Below, piece after piece: positions 46,801 through 55,138 of a stretch of 64,000 bases of DNA. The stretch is taken from contig NZ_JAKVTV010000001.1 in assembly GCF_022489035.1 (NCBI RefSeq), positions 868,001 to 932,000 on the forward strand, in the 5' to 3' direction. Source of the stretch: Christiangramia lutea (GTDB lineage: Bacteria > Bacteroidota > Bacteroidia > Flavobacteriales > Flavobacteriaceae). Position numbers and translations under genes: made by a program. The notes under the pieces are model-generated. The model saw only the letters and a program-made list of their open reading frames with translations. It was not told the DNA's origin and searched no databases. Within the stretch, counting starts at the first letter, position 1, and every line of letters starts with the position of its first letter.

Positions 46801-46978
46801 TCTTGTTCTGGCAAGTGGTGTTGGTGCTGAAGGTAACCGTTCCATTGGAACAGGTGCAGCAGGGGGATTACTGATAGGAACCGTATTCGGGGTATTCGTT
46901 ATCCCGGTACTATTCATCGTCTTTCAGTGGCTACAGGAAAAGGTGGGTAAGAAACCCGAAACCGTAAAAAATGATTAA
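43847..46978 (+). CDS. RND efflux inner-membrane pump (HAE1/AcrB family)
   Basis: A pump of 1043 residues, normal length for AcrB. The N-terminal FIERPVLSTVISIIIVILG and the proton-relay segment LAIGIVVDDAIVVVEAVH (Asp-Asp about residue 406) are present. The second half repeats the topology, ending ILMTSFAFILGLLPLVLASG and a final helix. The usual Lys in the C-terminal half is in GLLAKNAILIVEFA. It exports hydrophobic compounds or drugs by proton antiport in a tripartite complex. Confidence 0.96.
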   Translation: MLKTFIERPVLSTVISIIIVILGVLGLSQLPVTQYPDIAPPTVQVSASYPGANAETIVESVIIPIEEQINGVEGMKYITSSASNNGTANIQVFFEQGYDPDIAAVNVQNRVARANAVLPSEVIRSGVTTTKAQNSALLYAGIYSTNPDFDDTFLQNYLNINIKPELQRINGVGDVTIFGGKDYAMRIWLDPAKMANYGLVPSDVTAAIGEQSLEAAAGSLGQNAGESFEYVLKYGGRYKTVEEYADVIIKAQENGELLRLKDVGTVELGAQSYSSLSKSKGYPALSFGVFQTPGSNAQEIIEEIYVQLDEMKKDFPEGVDYIVNYDTNKFLTASISKVQTTLIEAFLLVFLVVFVFLQDLKSTLIPAIAVPVSIIGTFFFLNLLGYSINLLTLFALVLAIGIVVDDAIVVVEAVHAKLEEGEKNPKKASVSAMSEIAGAIVSITLVMAAVFIPITFIQGPAGVFYEQFGVTLIIAILISAVNALTLSPALCAIFLKPEKEEDKKKNLLQKFYAAFDAGFEATKNKYVKSLGFLTRNKWVSFAILGVAAGLIFWANSSIPSGFVPTEDRGVIFVNGDLPPGSSLDRSFETTQILYDQIQDVEGVRTATVIAGRNFFSGAGSSNFMGFIILEDWENRETEETSIDNIIAKLNQKSGSISDAKIIYFTPPSVPGFGSADGFEMQLLDREAGSLEDLDETANTFVSNLIQQPEVAYASNPFSTNYPQLRIDINTAKAMQAGVGVNDILSALQGYVGGIYTANFSRFGKQFRVFVQSLPEDRISTESLNSMFVRTSEGQMSPVSQFVTLNRIYGPQSISRFNLFNAVAINGTAMPGFSSGGAIDAIQRTANDVLPNGYDVAFSGLTREEIASSGQAGIIFALSIVFVYFLLAAQYESYLLPFSVILSLPIGVAGAFLATWLTDNQNNIYFQIALIMLIGLLAKNAILIVEFARQRRYDGLSITEAAIDGAKVRLRPILMTSFAFILGLLPLVLASGVGAEGNRSIGTGAAGGLLIGTVFGVFVIPVLFIVFQWLQEKVGKKPETVKND

Positions 46979-47000
46979 TCAATTCAGGAAATTGGATAAA

Positions 47001-48398
47001 ATGAAGTCAATATTTAATCTGAAAATACTTATTGCAGGCTTTACTCTTATCAGTCTTCAGTCCTGCTTTGTTGCGAAAGATTATGAACAACCTGAAGTAG
47101 TACAAGAAGAAAAGTTCAGGACAGATAATATTGAACAGGATACTCTGAATATGGCCAATGTTTCCTGGAAAGAAATGTTTACCGATCCGCTTCTTCAGGA
47201 ATATATAGAGACCGGGCTGGAAAACAATATCGATATCAGGATCGCCCTGCAACAAATCATTGCTGCCGAAGCCTATGTAAAACAAGGGAAAGCAGGTTAT
47301 CTCCCCAGTCTGAACGGAGACGCTACATTCACCCACCAGGAATTATCTGAAAACAGCCAGTTTGGATCTCTTTTTAGTTCAGTAAACCAGTACCAGCTTA
47401 GTGCAAGTCTTTCGTGGGAAGCAGATATATGGGGAAAGATCAGAAGTCAGAAACGTGCCTTGGATGCCAGTTACCTGCAAAGTATTGCGGCACATCAGGC
47501 GGTCAAGACCAGGCTTATCGCTTCGATCGCTTCCACCTATTACCAGTTGCTAGCTCTAGATGAGCAGATAAGGATCACCGAAGAAACAGTTGCCACACGA
47601 GAAAAAAGCCTGGATGCTACCCAGGCCCTTAAGGAAGCCGGCAATCTTACTGAAGTTGGAGTGAAGCAAACCGAAGCCCAGTACTATACTGCTAAAGCAA
47701 TTCTTATAGACCTTAATAATGAAGAAAGATTACTTGAGAATACTCTTTCTATCCTGCTAGGTCAGGCACCTATGAAGATCGAAAGGACAGATCTAGATGA
47801 ACAGGAGATCACTACAGAGCTTAATATTGGTGTTCCCGTACAACTTTTAAGGAACAGGCCAGATGTTATTGCTGCAGAATATGACCTTATGAATGCCTTT
47901 GAGCTTACCAATGTGGCCCGAAGTAATTTTTACCCGTCTCTTACCTTATCGGCCACCGGTGGACTTCAGGCACTTGAAGCCGAAGATCTATTTAGTGTAA
48001 ATTCTTTATTTGCCACGGTGATTGGCGGTCTTGCCCAGCCCATTTTAAATGGAAGAAGGATACGAACAGAGTTCGAAGTTTCTGAAGCACAACAGGAACA
48101 AGCCAGGCTGGAATTCCGCAGGGCGATCTTAACCGCCAGCAAAGAAGTTTCAGATGCTTTATACTCATACGAAGCTTCCACAGAAAAAATAGAAGTAAAA
48201 CAGAAAGAATTTGAAGCCTATGACCTGGCCACAGATTATTCGGAGGAATTACTGGTAAATGGCCTTGCGAATTACCTGGAAGTGTTAACGGCGAGAGAGA
48301 ATGCACTTAATTCAAGCCTCGACCTAACTAATGCCAGGTATAATCAGTTAAAATCTATAGTAGATCTATATGAGGCCCTGGGTGGAGGCTGGAAATAA
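47001..48398 (+). CDS. TolC-like outer-membrane channel (NodT family)
   Basis: A lipoprotein of about 465 residues (lipobox near SLQSC, Cys about 22) closing the tripartite efflux system. Two OEP repeats: ENNIDIRIALQQIIAAEAYVK and RNRPDVIAAEYDLMNAFELTNVARSNFYPSLTLSA. The C-terminal region LATDYSEELLVNGLANYLEVLTARENALN is the usual second-repeat helix. I used the ATG at 47001; an in-frame ATG at 46971 overlaps the pump stop by 8 nt and is an alternative. Confidence 0.94.
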   Translation: MKSIFNLKILIAGFTLISLQSCFVAKDYEQPEVVQEEKFRTDNIEQDTLNMANVSWKEMFTDPLLQEYIETGLENNIDIRIALQQIIAAEAYVKQGKAGYLPSLNGDATFTHQELSENSQFGSLFSSVNQYQLSASLSWEADIWGKIRSQKRALDASYLQSIAAHQAVKTRLIASIASTYYQLLALDEQIRITEETVATREKSLDATQALKEAGNLTEVGVKQTEAQYYTAKAILIDLNNEERLLENTLSILLGQAPMKIERTDLDEQEITTELNIGVPVQLLRNRPDVIAAEYDLMNAFELTNVARSNFYPSLTLSATGGLQALEAEDLFSVNSLFATVIGGLAQPILNGRRIRTEFEVSEAQQEQARLEFRRAILTASKEVSDALYSYEASTEKIEVKQKEFEAYDLATDYSEELLVNGLANYLEVLTARENALNSSLDLTNARYNQLKSIVDLYEALGGGWK

Positions 48399-48423
48399 AT
48401 TTATTGTTAGTTGTTGGTTGAAT

Positions 48424-48461
48424 GTGACCCTAGCATTTGTGATTCTAGGGTCACTTTTTTT
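48424..48461 (+). terminator. Terminator of the RND efflux operon
   Basis: GTGACCCTAG / CTAGGGTCAC, perfect 10-bp stem with an 11-nt loop and seven T residues. Confidence 0.9.
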
Positions 48462-48524
48462 AACCGATCCTTAATGAAGGATTTGAAGTCTTATTCTTAA
48501 ATTGTATCTACAAATTGAAAAAAT

Positions 48525-48821
48525 ATGAAAAGCAGTTTTAGTGAAATCATTAAGAGTGAAACGCCGGTTTTGATAGATTTTCATGCAGACTGGTGTGGAC
48601 CCTGTAAAACCTTGGCGCCAATTCTTAAGGAAGTTAAAGATGAATTAGGTGACCAGGTGAAAATCGTAAAAATTGATGTTGATAAAAATCAAGAATTAGC
48701 TATCAGGTACCAGGTACGTGGAGTACCTACCATGATTCTGTTCAAGAATGGGGAACAAAAGTGGAGACAATCTGGAGTAGTACCTAAACATGAAATTTCC
48801 GGAATTATAAAATCGGTTTAA
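48525..48821 (+). CDS. trxA: Thioredoxin
   Basis: A protein of 98 residues with the redox site [12 protein letters not shown] (Cys pair about residues 23/26) and the cis-Pro in RGVPTMILF. Cytosolic disulfide reductase. Its TAA stop at 48819-48821 overlaps the opposite-strand stop of the DUF5996 gene (48818-48820), so the two convergent genes share bases and no terminator lies between them. Confidence 0.93.
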   Translation: MKSSFSEIIKSETPVLIDFHADWCGPCKTLAPILKEVKDELGDQVKIVKIDVDKNQELAIRYQVRGVPTMILFKNGEQKWRQSGVVPKHEISGIIKSV

Positions 48822-49747
48822 AGTTCGCTGAGAGGCGGAACCTTAAAACCTTCAATATCCCATTCTGCCTGTTCTGCTCCGGCAACATAGGCACTTTCAA
48901 GAAATTCTAACAAAACTTTTCGCGGGTTGTCCATTTCGAGTAGATCGGCATAGGTAAGCGCGGCCATAGGAGTGCCATTATTTATGATCCAATTTGCTTT
49001 ATCTGGTTCTAAAGTTTTAGAATCCAGACCATCAGGTGATGGATAAGTATAGGAATAAAATGCAGGTTCCTGAATATTCTCGTCTCCTGCCCAGAAACCA
49101 AAACTTATACATTCATGGCTATAGGCATCTTTATCTGAAATCCTCGAATCCTTAGGCATCGGAGGTGCTTTTTTTCCGGAAAACCTGGTCACGGCGATAT
49201 CCATGGAATGCCAGTAAAGATGAACGGGACAGGTCTTACCATAAAACCTGCCACTAAATTCCTTAAATACTGAGCTTACCCATAAAAAGGTCTTCCAGTA
49301 GGTCATAGCATAACTTTTACTGTAATGCTGCAAATCCTCTATTTCTGAGAACCTTTTTTCAATTCCTAAATCAAAAGGCCGTCCATTGATCTTAACATCG
49401 ATATCCAACTCTTTCAAAATGCTAATTAGGTAATTATAAAAATCGGAAACACTTAGATGTTTTTCCAATCTGAAAGATCTTATTTCTGCAGTGCTGGTAA
49501 AAACCTCAACCCTGTTCTCGAGAATATTCAGGGTTACTGAAAATGATTCGAAACCATCCCGGAACGGTACAGGTCCTGTAGTAAAACCTTTTTCATTTAC
49601 ATAGAGAGTAGTGTACCACCAATGATTTTTACGCGGTGTAAAACACATCCTGATCTTTCCCATTATTTGAAAGAATAAATGCAGGGTAAGTTTTTTCTTT
49701 TCGTTCCCCAAATATTTTAATTCCGGTAATTGGTTGGTTTGTCTCAT
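48818..49747 (-). CDS. DUF5996 family protein
   Basis: A soluble protein of 309 residues matching DUF5996: [21 protein letters not shown] near 38, a [17 protein letters not shown] segment near 175 and an [27 protein letters not shown] region near 215, where His, Trp and aromatic residues cluster. Function unknown. It ends in a stop shared with trxA and lies 3 nt downstream of the YCII lipoprotein gene's stop-to-start boundary, in a run of minus-strand genes from 51398. Confidence 0.82.
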   Translation of the reverse strand: MRQTNQLPELKYLGNEKKKLTLHLFFQIMGKIRMCFTPRKNHWWYTTLYVNEKGFTTGPVPFRDGFESFSVTLNILENRVEVFTSTAEIRSFRLEKHLSVSDFYNYLISILKELDIDVKINGRPFDLGIEKRFSEIEDLQHYSKSYAMTYWKTFLWVSSVFKEFSGRFYGKTCPVHLYWHSMDIAVTRFSGKKAPPMPKDSRISDKDAYSHECISFGFWAGDENIQEPAFYSYTYPSPDGLDSKTLEPDKANWIINNGTPMAALTYADLLEMDNPRKVLLEFLESAYVAGAEQAEWDIEGFKVPPLSEL

Positions 49748-49750
49748 GAT

Positions 49751-50254
49751 CTATTTCAATTTTCCCCCTTTGGCGACCCACCATGGATGCACCTCTACTT
49801 TCAACCTACCTGCCTTCACCATGGGATCGAGATTTGCAAGGCTATCTGCCTCTTTCAAGGTTGCAGTATTATAAACCACAATTCCACGAAGGTCACCATC
49901 ATCTCCCATTGGTCCGGTAAGGCTGGTGTAACCTTCCTTATACATTCTCGACAAATGAGCCAGGTGTTGTTTTTGCAATTCTGCAGCTTCGGTCGAATCC
50001 TGGCTACGGGTAGCGCCAGATTTTAAAAATACCATATAATATTGTTGCATTAAATAGGTAGTATCCCCATCTTTATAACTAAAAGTCTGGTACCCATCCT
50101 TTTTTAACCTCTCTTCAATTGCAGCAACATCTTGTGTTGATACTGAATCTTTTTCAACCTCAATAGCCTTCTCTCCCTCTGTTGTGTTTTTTTCAGATTT
50201 TTCAGCGCAGGCTATGATTGTTGTAAACAAGATCAGGTATAGGACTCTTTTCAT
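49751..50254 (-). CDS. YCII-domain lipoprotein
   Basis: A protein of 167 residues with a lipobox-like signal (FTTIIACAEKS, Cys about residue 16), an acidic linker, and a YCII domain from about residue 70: QQYYMVFLKSGATRSQDS, LQKQHLAHLSRMYKEG, TGPMGDDGDLRGIVVYN and DPMVKAGRLKVEVHPWW. The conserved His/Asp pair of the ferredoxin-like fold is present. YCII proteins are usually cytosolic; a lipid-anchored one is less usual. It overlaps the CYTH gene by 1 nt. Confidence 0.82.
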   Translation of the reverse strand: MKRVLYLILFTTIIACAEKSEKNTTEGEKAIEVEKDSVSTQDVAAIEERLKKDGYQTFSYKDGDTTYLMQQYYMVFLKSGATRSQDSTEAAELQKQHLAHLSRMYKEGYTSLTGPMGDDGDLRGIVVYNTATLKEADSLANLDPMVKAGRLKVEVHPWWVAKGGKLK

Positions 50255-50724
50255 TATTTCCAGTTTTTGTAAGGTTTATTAATAAGGTTTGAATTATAAT
50301 ACTCAAGACTTCCGGTCACTTCTGTACCCAGCCAGGAAGGCTTTATAAAAGTCTCATTTTCGTCCTGTAGTTCTACTTCTGCCAGAACAAGCCCCTGGTT
50401 ATCTTCAAGAAACTCGTCGATCTCATAGGTATGGTTACCATGATCTACTTCATACCTGTACTTTTCAATTTTACCTGGCTCGCAGATCTTCAAAAGTTCC
50501 CGGGCATCAACTACATCAATTTCCTTCTCCCATTCAAAACGCGACAACCCATTTTCAGAAGATTTACCTTTTATAGTCATCAAGGCAGTATCTCCGCTAA
50601 TCCTGATCCTAATGGTTCTTTCAAGATGGGTGTTTAGATATGCCTGGACAAAAAGAGTCTTTTTTTTAGATTCCCTTTTATAATCATTCGATTTTACCAG
50701 GAATTTCCTTTCGATCTCAATCAT
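50254..50724 (-). CDS. CYTH domain protein (triphosphate tunnel metalloenzyme)
   Basis: A protein of 156 residues with the defining ExExK motif as MIEIERKFLV at the N-terminus, and alternating charged beta-strand residues (RTIRIRISGDTALMTIKGK, EWEKEIDVVDARE, YRYEVDHGNHTYEIDEF). TTM enzymes hydrolyse inorganic triphosphate or thiamine triphosphate, or make cAMP; the short length favours a phosphatase. It shares an A with the upstream gene stop and starts the YCII-containing run. Confidence 0.87.
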   Translation of the reverse strand: MIEIERKFLVKSNDYKRESKKKTLFVQAYLNTHLERTIRIRISGDTALMTIKGKSSENGLSRFEWEKEIDVVDARELLKICEPGKIEKYRYEVDHGNHTYEIDEFLEDNQGLVLAEVELQDENETFIKPSWLGTEVTGSLEYYNSNLINKPYKNWK

Positions 50725-51398
50725 TAACTTTTATATTTCTCTGCGATCATTTCTATTTCATCTGATTCTATCCTCCCACAACGATAATCATTATTGGCCA
50801 GATAGATCATGGCATCTACGATAATTTCAGGTTTTATACTTCTGTATTTTTTCAGTTTTCCAACCAGTAGATGATCTCCCCAAAGCATGATCTTTTTCCA
50901 GATATACTCCATAGGCCTGCTCTCTTCACGTTGACCTCCTATTAACGAAGGGCGTAAGATATAGGTATTTAAAATACGTCTTTCCATAACGGCGCCTTCC
51001 ATTTCTCCCTTAACCCGGTTATAGAAAAACCGGCTATCCTCATTGGCTCCCATGGCAGAAATCACCTGGAAGGTCCTGATCTGGTTTTGCTGAGATAATT
51101 TTGCCGCGGTAGCGGGAATCCCGAAATCGACCATTCTATAGGTATCATTATCAGGAGTTTTTTTCTGAGTACTCCCAATGCAACAAAAAACCTCATCAGC
51201 CGTGAAAAGATTACTGAACTTTTCGAGCTCAAATAGGTCGATTAGATATTCTTCTATTTTTTCATCCTTGATCTTTACATGATTTCGGCTAAAAACTTTG
51301 ATCTTTCTATACCGTTCATCCTTAACCAGTCTGTCCAGAAGAATACTGCCCGTTAAACCGGTAGCACCTAAAATTATTGCAGTTTTGGCCTGGCTCAT
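50724..51398 (-). CDS. NAD(P)-binding oxidoreductase (HTATIP2-like SDR)
   Basis: An atypical short-chain dehydrogenase of 224 residues with the Rossmann motif ILGATGLTGS at residues about 9-18 and the later segment FQVISAMGANEDSRFFYNRVKGEME carrying a Tyr/Lys pair. Related to HTATIP2/TIP30-like proteins of uncertain substrate. First gene of the minus-strand run 51398-48818; it shares one base with the CYTH gene. Confidence 0.85.
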   Translation of the reverse strand: MSQAKTAIILGATGLTGSILLDRLVKDERYRKIKVFSRNHVKIKDEKIEEYLIDLFELEKFSNLFTADEVFCCIGSTQKKTPDNDTYRMVDFGIPATAAKLSQQNQIRTFQVISAMGANEDSRFFYNRVKGEMEGAVMERRILNTYILRPSLIGGQREESRPMEYIWKKIMLWGDHLLVGKLKKYRSIKPEIIVDAMIYLANNDYRCGRIESDEIEMIAEKYKS

Positions 51399-51433
51399 CT
51401 GTAAGATTTAAATATTTACACTAAGATATTATA

Positions 51434-51441
51434 TAAATTTG
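51434..51441 (+). promoter_or_regulatory. -7 promoter box immediately before dinB
   Basis: TAAATTTG matches TAnnTTTG and ends 4 nt before the GTG start, so the transcript would start at or near the coding region. No SOS-box or TTG element is evident. Confidence 0.35.
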
Positions 51442-51445
51442 CAAG

Positions 51446-52537
51446 GTGGAAAAACTTCGCAAAATTATCCATATAGACATGGATGCCTTTTATGCATCTG
51501 TAGAACAACTGGACAACCCTGAACTTCGTGATAAGCCAATTGCGGTTGGTGGAAGTTCCCAGCGCGGCGTAGTTAGTGCTGCTAGCTATGAAGCTAGAAA
51601 GTTTGGGGTAAGAAGTGCTATGAGCAGTGTTATTGCTAAACGAAATTGTCCAGAACTTATTTTCGTTAAACCCAGATTTGAGAGATACAAAGAAATATCT
51701 CAGCAGATAAGGGAGATTTTTCACGAGTTTACAGACCTGGTAGAACCTCTGTCTCTTGATGAAGCATATTTAGACGTAACCAAAAACAAAATAGGATTAC
51801 CCAGCGCTACCCTTATTGCTAAACAAATAAGGAATCGCATCAAAGAAAAGACAGGGCTAAATGCTTCTGCAGGAATTTCGATAAACAAATTCATCGCTAA
51901 GGTGGCCAGCGACGTGAACAAACCAAATGGACAGAAAACCGTTCCCCCTGAGGAAGTTCTGCAATTTCTGGAAGACCTTGATATTAGAAAGTTTTATGGT
52001 GTGGGAAAAGTTACTGCTGAAAAAATGTACCGCCTGGGAATTTTTAATGGTAAGGATCTTAAAGAAAAGACCGAAGAGTATCTTTCCGAACATTTCGGAA
52101 AAAGCGGATCTCACTTTTACAATGTGGTAAGAGGCATACATCACAGCGAGGTAAAGCCGCACAGGATAAGGAAATCTCTTGGTGCCGAAAGGACTTTTAG
52201 AGAAAACATATCTTCAGAGATCTTTATGCTGGAGAGACTTGAGAATATTTCCGAAGAAATTGAGCGAAGGTTGAATAATAGTAAAGTTGCTGGAAAAACG
52301 ATCACTTTAAAGATCAAGTACAGCGATTTTACCCTGCAAACCAGAAGTAAGACCATCAATTATTATATTAGTGACAAGGATCTTATCCTGGAGATCGCAA
52401 AAGAGTTGCTTTACCAGGAAAAAATGAAAGATTCAGTACGTCTTCTGGGAATCTCTCTTTCCAATTTGAATACAGAGAAAAAGGGATCAGAAGAAGAAAA
52501 AAAAGAGATTTCGGTTCAGTTAAAATTTAAGTTTTAA
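51446..52537 (+). CDS. dinB: DNA polymerase IV
   Basis: A Y-family translesion polymerase of 363 residues starting at GTG 51446. Catalytic motifs: HIDMDAFYASVEQ at the N-terminus and SLDEAYLDVT near residue 104 with the Asp-Glu pair. The helix-hairpin-helix region KFYGVGKVTAEKMYRLGI is present, and the little-finger domain follows. The C-terminus ends VQLKFKF; no clear beta-clamp-binding pentapeptide is seen. An SOS operator could not be recognised. Confidence 0.94.
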   Translation: MEKLRKIIHIDMDAFYASVEQLDNPELRDKPIAVGGSSQRGVVSAASYEARKFGVRSAMSSVIAKRNCPELIFVKPRFERYKEISQQIREIFHEFTDLVEPLSLDEAYLDVTKNKIGLPSATLIAKQIRNRIKEKTGLNASAGISINKFIAKVASDVNKPNGQKTVPPEEVLQFLEDLDIRKFYGVGKVTAEKMYRLGIFNGKDLKEKTEEYLSEHFGKSGSHFYNVVRGIHHSEVKPHRIRKSLGAERTFRENISSEIFMLERLENISEEIERRLNNSKVAGKTITLKIKYSDFTLQTRSKTINYYISDKDLILEIAKELLYQEKMKDSVRLLGISLSNLNTEKKGSEEEKKEISVQLKFKF

Positions 52538-52543
52538 GAAATT

Positions 52544-53050
52544 GTGAGAAGCTTCCCGGGAATTGTTTTTATTCTTTCATTAATCTTTATGTCATGTTCA
52601 GAAGAACATAAGGCTTACAATTTACCCGAGAATGCTTCATCTTTGCTTCACGGTGACAGTCTTAAAACCTGGAAAATTGCCCGAGGATATAACAACGATG
52701 TTCGAATGAATATGGGGCCTTGCTTTATGAATTACAGACAAACTTATAAATTAAATGGAGTTGTTCTGGACAATAATGAAGAAAACAGAGATTGTGGGAG
52801 CTCTCTTAAGGGACAATGGAAGTTCAAAAAGAATAAAAAAGGAGAGCCTTATTTAAAAATCACCAGTCCGGATATTCCTCAGTTAATGAATACCGATAAG
52901 GATTATAAATATTTCAAAATTCTAAAACTGACGCGAGACACCTTAAAACTATCTTTTAAACACGCACAGTACGGAAATACAAAAAGAACTATTACAGATA
53001 TTCTAGTTCGGGAAGATCTTGATATTGGCGACCGATATTTTCACCACTAA
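52544..53050 (+). CDS. Hypothetical lipoprotein, lipocalin-like composition
   Basis: A protein of 168 residues from GTG 52544 with a lipobox (FILSLIFMSCS, Cys about 18) and a beta-rich mature region with KTWKIARGYNNDVRMNMGPCFMNYRQTY. A DCGSSLKGQWKFKK segment puts two Cys residues (about 64 and 86) in the mature chain, which may form a disulfide. The pattern resembles small lipocalin-like lipoproteins of Bacteroidota. It is 6 nt after dinB and may be co-transcribed. Function unknown. Confidence 0.72.
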   Translation: MRSFPGIVFILSLIFMSCSEEHKAYNLPENASSLLHGDSLKTWKIARGYNNDVRMNMGPCFMNYRQTYKLNGVVLDNNEENRDCGSSLKGQWKFKKNKKGEPYLKITSPDIPQLMNTDKDYKYFKILKLTRDTLKLSFKHAQYGNTKRTITDILVREDLDIGDRYFHH

Positions 53051-53053
53051 AAA

Positions 53054-53085
53054 ACCGGAAACCTATCTATAGATAAATCTCCGGT
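53054..53085 (-). terminator. Terminator after pyruvate kinase
   Basis: ACCGGA / TCCGGT stem closing a symmetric inner stem TATCTATAGATA, followed on the minus strand by T-rich sequence. Confidence 0.7.
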
Positions 53086-53108
53086 CTCATACTTTAATTG
53101 AAATCTGG

Positions 53109-54539
53109 TTATTCTATTTCAGAAACCCTAAGCGTATTTACCATCCCTTTAGCGGTAATTGGCATTGCTGCAAGGTTTATTGTAAAATCTCCAACCTCTA
53201 CAAATTTGAAGTTTTTGGCCATAGAACTTATATCTTCAATGGTTTCATCTGTACTTACGAATTTATCGTAATAAAAGGCTTTTACTCCCCAAAGAAGACT
53301 AAGCTGATTCAATATTCTTTTATTTGAGGTAAAGACAAGTATATGAGCCTCTGGTCTCCATGCCGAGATCTGAAATGCTGTATAACCGCTATTGGTAAGG
53401 GTACATATAGCTTTGGCTTTTATCTCATTGGCCATATGTGCGGCGTGATAGCAAACCGCTTTGGTGATGTAACGTTTGGTTTTAACATGAGGCGGCTCAT
53501 GAGGAACCTTGATAAGAGGTGAATTTTCTACACTTTCTAAGATCTGGGACATTTTCTGGATCACCTGAACCGGATACTGCCCAACTGATGTTTCTCCACT
53601 TAGCATCACGGCATCTGCACCATCCATTACCGAGTTTGCCACGTCGTTAACCTCAGCCCTGGTTGGTGTAAGGCTGGTGATCATGGTTTCCATCATTTGA
53701 GTTGCAATGATTACCGGGATTCTTGCTTTTTTGGCAGTTAATACCAGTTTTTTCTGGATAAGTGGAACTTCCTGAGCTGGAATTTCAACTCCAAGGTCTC
53801 CTCGAGCAACCATAAGTCCGTCGCAATAAGCCACGATCTTATCAATATTTTCAACTCCTTCAGGCTTTTCGATCTTCGCTATGATCGGGATCTTATGCTC
53901 TGTATGTTTTTTTATTAAGTTCTGAAGTTCAATAAGGTCTTCAGCATGTCTCACAAATGACAGCGCGATCCAGTCTACATCCATTTCGCAAGCGAAAATG
54001 GCATCTCTCACATCTTTTTCGGTTAGAGCTGGAAGGGAAATATTTGTATTGGGAAGATTTACTCCTTTTTTAGATTTTAGAGGTCCCCCCTGGATCACTT
54101 TTGTTTTTACCTCGTTCTTTTTATTGGTGCTAACAACCTCGAAAATAAGTTTTCCGTCATCAAGAAGAATCCTTTCCCCAGCCTTTACGTCTCGAGGAAA
54201 TGAATCGTAATTCATAAACACTCTTTCGGCCGTACCTTTAAATTCTTTTCCGGTTGCAAAAACAATCTGGTCTCCTTCATTAACTACAACCTCTTCCTTC
54301 ATAACACCTACCCGAAGTTTAGGTCCCTGAAGGTCTCCCAGGATCGCTGCATTAAATCCGTCCTCCTCATTAAGCTCACGAATCATTCTGATTCTTTCTT
54401 TAACATCATCGTAATTGGCATGAGAGAAGTTAATACGAAATACATTTACACCTTCCTGCAACATTTTTCTTAAGACATCCTTACTACTGGTTGCAGGGCC
54501 CAGCGTGGCGACTATTTTTGTTTTCTTGTTGGTAGGCAT
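53109..54539 (-). CDS. pyk: Pyruvate kinase
   Basis: Last step of glycolysis, phosphoenolpyruvate to pyruvate, 476 residues. N-terminal ATLGPATSS and FRINFSHANY, active-site IIAKIEKPEGVENID (Lys about residue 222) and the Mg-binding VARGDLGVEIP all present. Cytosolic. It is the last gene in the minus-strand group acpP-fabF-rnc-IPExxxVDY-pyk, sharing its start base with the IPExxxVDY gene's stop. Confidence 0.97.
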   Translation of the reverse strand: MPTNKKTKIVATLGPATSSKDVLRKMLQEGVNVFRINFSHANYDDVKERIRMIRELNEEDGFNAAILGDLQGPKLRVGVMKEEVVVNEGDQIVFATGKEFKGTAERVFMNYDSFPRDVKAGERILLDDGKLIFEVVSTNKKNEVKTKVIQGGPLKSKKGVNLPNTNISLPALTEKDVRDAIFACEMDVDWIALSFVRHAEDLIELQNLIKKHTEHKIPIIAKIEKPEGVENIDKIVAYCDGLMVARGDLGVEIPAQEVPLIQKKLVLTAKKARIPVIIATQMMETMITSLTPTRAEVNDVANSVMDGADAVMLSGETSVGQYPVQVIQKMSQILESVENSPLIKVPHEPPHVKTKRYITKAVCYHAAHMANEIKAKAICTLTNSGYTAFQISAWRPEAHILVFTSNKRILNQLSLLWGVKAFYYDKFVSTDETIEDISSMAKNFKFVEVGDFTINLAAMPITAKGMVNTLRVSEIE

Positions 54540-55024
54540 TATTCGAAAATTAGATTTTGTTTGGATTTTAATTTTTCTACATCAACAGCATAAGCTCCCT
54601 GTACTCCTGGGATCTGTCCAATTTTATTAAGTAACCTGGTAAATTCTTTTGGATGAATTTCTTCACCCAATTTCAGAAAGTAATCTACCTTCCCATATTC
54701 TGGTATAAGATTTACTTCCTGTGGACTTAGTTCTTCTTCTTCAAAAAGTGACCCAGAACTTAAAATTCTTTTAGGTTCTCCCTTGAATTTGTTAGACACA
54801 AGGTCCAGGCTATAGTATGAATTTGGGTCTTTGTGTGAATACAAGGCGTAAAAAGCATTATATTCTTGATGGTTAAAGTCAATATCCTGTCTTTCTCTTT
54901 CGAGTTTGACCTTGATATATTTATTTATGAAATACGCCATTTTATATCCTTCAAGAGAGGAATAAATGGCGATTAAATAAAAACTTTCATCTTCAACTTC
55001 CAGAAGCATTTTATGCGATTGCAT
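54539..55024 (-). CDS. IPExxxVDY family protein
   Basis: A protein of 161 residues named for the motif LIPEYGKVDYFLKL, here about residues 106-119. The rest is soluble, with an N-terminal aromatic stretch (SFYLIAIYSSLEGYKMAYFINKY). The family is restricted to Bacteroidota, with unknown function, and typically lies between rnc and pyk, as here. One base is shared with the pyk start. A link to RNA processing or fatty-acid supply is only suggested by context. Confidence 0.85.
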   Translation of the reverse strand: MQSHKMLLEVEDESFYLIAIYSSLEGYKMAYFINKYIKVKLERERQDIDFNHQEYNAFYALYSHKDPNSYYSLDLVSNKFKGEPKRILSSGSLFEEEELSPQEVNLIPEYGKVDYFLKLGEEIHPKEFTRLLNKIGQIPGVQGAYAVDVEKLKSKQNLIFE

Positions 55025-55138
55025 AAATCTATACTTTAAGATTTAAAGATACTATTTGATTAACAAAATGAAGATTTTATGGCCTAAAAATTCACAAATA
55101 TTTACGAAAACGTTATAGTTTAAGGCAAATCATTAAAA

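Noticed and set aside
46971-47000. Upstream ATG for the TolC-like gene overlapping the pump stop
   Set aside because: It adds ten residues before a good lipoprotein signal; the ATG at 47001 gives a normal signal length. It remains possible and is noted in the feature.
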